Positions 5,739 through 6,750 of a stretch of DNA of 6,750 bases are shown one piece after another (position 1 is the first letter of the stretch; the number at the start of each line of letters is the position of its first letter). Origin of the DNA: Candidatus Parcubacteria bacterium (lineage in GTDB: Bacteria > Patescibacteriota > Patescibacteriia > CAIXNZ01); the NCBI GenBank assembly GCA_026395675.1, contig JAPLYF010000055.1, forward strand, positions 1-6,750, written 5' to 3'. Both the position numbers and the translations under genes were made by a program. The notes under the pieces were generated by a model. That model saw only the letters and a list, made by a program, of their open reading frames with translations, did no database searches and was not told where the DNA came from.

Positions 5739-5799
5739 AGAATAAATCCTTTTGAGGATATTTTTTATTTGGATCAATATGCTCCCTGACAGAAATGTT

Positions 5800-5967
5800 G
5801 AGGGGGCCGGCCCAGTTAGAAGTCTATATTTTTCTAACCAAAACAAATATATTTCCCTCAATTAAAAAATGAGGGCCTGCCCAGTTAAAAGTTTATGAGC
5901 ATTCTAGTTCTGATAATTTAAATTATTTGCTCTCTCTATAAATGAGAGGGCCGGCCCAGTTAGAAGT
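5800..5967. repeat. Three direct repeats complementary to the tRNA-Ala 5' end
   Basis: CCGGCCCAGTTAGAAGT occurs exactly at 5807-5823 and 5951-5967, and with two changes at 5876-5892. Spacing is 69 and 75 bases. Each copy follows a GAGGG that is the right arm of a small hairpin with CCCT or CTCTC to its left. The reverse complement, ACTTCTAACTGGGCCGG, forms 6039-6055: the tRNA-Ala 5' flank plus the whole acceptor 5' strand. The frame GCC-GGC-CCA-GTT-AGA-AGT is also shared by short ORFs at 5779-5865 and 5869-5898. No gene of normal size lies in 5740-6048. Confidence 0.8.
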
Positions 5968-6048
5968 TTAGTGATTACATTGTTATGACCATTGATTATG
6001 TACATTCGTAATCAACGGTTAGCGCATTGTTTACCTATACTTCTAACT

Positions 6049-6121
6049 GGGCCGGTAGCTCACCTGGTAGAGCGCCTCGTTTGCACCGAGGAGGTAGCGG
6101 GTTCGAGTCCTGTCCGGTCCA
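6049..6121 (+). tRNA. tRNA-Ala (anticodon TGC)
   Basis: The cloverleaf is complete. The acceptor stem GGGCCGG (6049-6055) pairs with CCGGTCC (6114-6120). The D stem is GCTC/GAGC. The anticodon stem CCTCG/CGAGG encloses the loop TTTGCAC with anticodon TGC. The variable loop is AGGTA. The T loop TTCGAGT closes a five-pair stem with two G-T pairs. The third acceptor pair is G-T (6051 and 6118), the G3-U70 pair that AlaRS uses to recognise tRNA-Ala, which confirms the identity. A6121 is the discriminator base. CCA is not encoded, so the tail must be added by the CCA enzyme. Confidence 0.97.
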
Positions 6122-6128
6122 CAGCACG

Positions 6129-6160
6129 AACGAGCCACAATAGTGGTTCGTTTTGTTTTT
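6129..6160 (+). terminator. Terminator of the tRNA-Ala transcript
   Basis: AACGAGCCAC (6129-6138) pairs with GTGGTTCGTT (6143-6152) over ten positions with one G-T pair and an AATA loop. TTGTTTTT follows. It starts 7 bases after the tRNA. Confidence 0.85.
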
Positions 6161-6189
6161 AGCGAAAAATAAAACAATGCATCATTCCG

Positions 6190-6218
6190 CCCGCCGAAGC
6201 TCGTAGAGCGAAGGCGGG
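6190..6218. repeat. Palindromic element, CCGCCTTCGC/GGCGG family, reverse copy
   Basis: The arms CCCGCC (6190-6195) and GGCGGG (6213-6218) enclose GAAGCTCGTAGAGCGAA. This is the opposite orientation of the elements in the 23S-5S spacer. Its core AGCTCGTAGAGC resembles a tRNA D-arm without part of its loop (the tRNA here reads AGCTC...GTAGAGC), which may be coincidence. Confidence 0.75.
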
Positions 6219-6229
6219 TCCGGTCCACA
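6218..6229 (+). repeat. 12-bp direct copy of the tRNA-Ala 3' end
   Basis: GTCCGGTCCACA here is identical to 6112-6123, which covers the acceptor 3' strand and discriminator base of tRNA-Ala. The copies are 106 bases apart, and each is followed by its own hairpin terminator. The copy may be an attachment-site duplicate left by an integration, or the tail of a decayed second tRNA-Ala. Confidence 0.6.
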
Positions 6230-6233
6230 AAAT

Positions 6234-6267
6234 AAAAAACGTTTTCCATATTGGTCAACGTTTTTTT
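6234..6267. terminator. Terminator-like hairpin before the last gene
   Basis: AAAAAACGTT (6234-6243) pairs with AACGTTTTTT (6257-6266) around a 13-base loop that can itself form CCA-TAT-TGG. T-runs exist on both strands. It stands behind the tRNA 3'-end copy and insulates the next promoter. Confidence 0.6.
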
Positions 6268-6291
6268 AGTTAAGATTTTATTAAGATATAT

Positions 6292-6320
6292 TTGACTTAG
6301 CTCCTTTTTAGGCGTATTAT
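6292..6320 (+). promoter_or_regulatory. Promoter of the partial restriction-like gene
   Basis: TTGACT (6292-6297) and TATTAT (6315-6320) are 17 bases apart, each matching consensus at five of six positions. Transcription would start near 6327, giving a leader of about 17 bases without a clear ribosome site. Confidence 0.65.
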
Positions 6321-6343
6321 GGAAATAAATTAAGTCTAAAAAT

Positions 6344-6750
6344 ATGGAAAATTTACTTAAACAACATTTTGATCAGATTGATCTCGATATCAGGAAAAAG
6401 CCCCAAGGCTATTCCCGTTTTATGGATCAAAAGGTTACTCCTGATGTTTTATCTTTCGTTGCTGAATGTATCCTTAACCTTGTAGATAAGCGGAATAAAA
6501 AATTTTCAGTAAAAGATATTTGGCAATCTGACTATCTTGAGAAAAATACCATGGCGGTATTCGGTAAACCAGCGCCATCAAATAAGACTGCCTCCGCTGA
6601 ATATAATAAATTCATAGGTCAGCCACTAAAGACTCTTTCTTACAGTAAAATTCTAATTGAGTATCCAGGGAATCCAAATTTGTACCAGATAAACAATAGA
6701 CAAATTTTGGAATACATTGCTCTCAATCAACGAAATGCTTTTCTATTTCT
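6344..6750 (+). CDS. Probable type II restriction endonuclease, N-terminal part
   Basis: An open frame of 135 codons runs off the window from an ATG just behind a good promoter, with no stop. The protein starts MENLLKQHFDQIDLDIRKK. It contains GYSRFMDQKVTPDVLSFVAE (22-41), FSVKDIWQSDYL, NKTASAEYNKFIGQPLKTL and NLYQINNRQILEYIALNQRN. From memory, this order (FMDQKVTPDV, then KDIW, then AEYNKFIGQPLK, then INN..ILEYI) resembles the N-terminal region of a family annotated as type II restriction endonucleases. The catalytic PD-(D/E)XK part would lie downstream, so the call is tentative. Codon choice (more CTT, CTA and GCN-rich stretches) looks somewhat unlike the upstream genes. The position behind a tRNA fits an accessory gene, and a partner methyltransferase would be expected beyond the window. 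Confidence 0.5.
   Translation, partial: MENLLKQHFDQIDLDIRKKPQGYSRFMDQKVTPDVLSFVAECILNLVDKRNKKFSVKDIWQSDYLEKNTMAVFGKPAPSNKTASAEYNKFIGQPLKTLSYSKILIEYPGNPNLYQINNRQILEYIALNQRNAFLF

Noticed and set aside
5532..5861. Minus-strand ORF of 109 codons and an overlapping plus-strand ORF of 68 codons
   Set aside because: Both read through the palindrome at 5627-5677, the DnaA box or its flank, and the promoter at 5710-5738. They show no domain and look like low-complexity AT-rich translation.
5800..5967. CRISPR array
   Set aside because: There are only three short repeats of unequal spacing, with spacers that contain hairpins and AT-rich sequence. No cas gene is present, and the repeat is explained by complementarity to the tRNA start.
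6043..6258. Minus-strand ORF of 71 codons over tRNA-Ala
   Set aside because: It is antisense to the tRNA and its terminator, a common false gene call.

Overview
The window looks like a chromosomal segment from a small-genome, AT-rich bacterium. The best guess is a Patescibacteria/CPR (Parcubacteria-like) lineage. This is inference from four things: intergenic GC-rich palindromes of the CCGCCTTCGC...GCTACGGCGG type, weak or absent Shine-Dalgarno sequences, TAA at every visible stop, and a stand-alone EndoQ-type nuclease. No 16S sequence is present to confirm it.

Layout. Positions 1-400 are the 3' end of a 23S rRNA. The 400-bp stretch to the 5S gene (803-912) is unusual. It holds two broken 5S-like heads (529-540 and 643-721), each interrupted by a palindromic repeat, and each preceded by a similar spacer. 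It therefore reads as a decayed tandem array of 5S units with one intact survivor. After the 5S terminator come two adjacent plus-strand genes, a GNAT acetyltransferase (987-1463) and an HD-domain phosphohydrolase (1465-2022). They end at a terminator shared with the convergent IMP dehydrogenase gene guaB (2218-3714, minus). Just before that terminator, at 2111-2133, lies a tiny relic encoding MRQIADL, the same first residues as the EndoQ gene 1.8 kb further on.

A 228-bp intergenic region with divergent promoters separates guaB from an EndoQ-like PHP nuclease gene (3942-5234, plus). The nuclease gene carries a perfect 34-bp palindrome inserted in frame. Behind it sit a nested palindromic element (5238-5367), a terminator hairpin, and a 19-residue Lys/Arg peptide gene on the minus strand.

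Positions 5480-6048 hold no convincing long gene. They contain a strong promoter (5710-5738) and three direct repeats, each the reverse complement (two exact, one near) of the start of the downstream tRNA-Ala(TGC) gene plus its 5' flank. The tRNA gene is at 6049-6121. A 12-bp copy of the tRNA 3' end recurs at 6218-6229 beside another palindrome. A terminator and a clean promoter follow, then the start of a gene that resembles a type II restriction endonuclease and runs off the window. This edge looks like the start of accessory DNA next to a tRNA.

How the genes fit together. IMP dehydrogenase removes IMP, the source of hypoxanthine in nucleic acids, while EndoQ nicks DNA at deaminated bases such as hypoxanthine and uracil. 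Their divergent pairing suggests a shared theme of purine hygiene, but this is inference. The GNAT and HD proteins have no assignable substrate.
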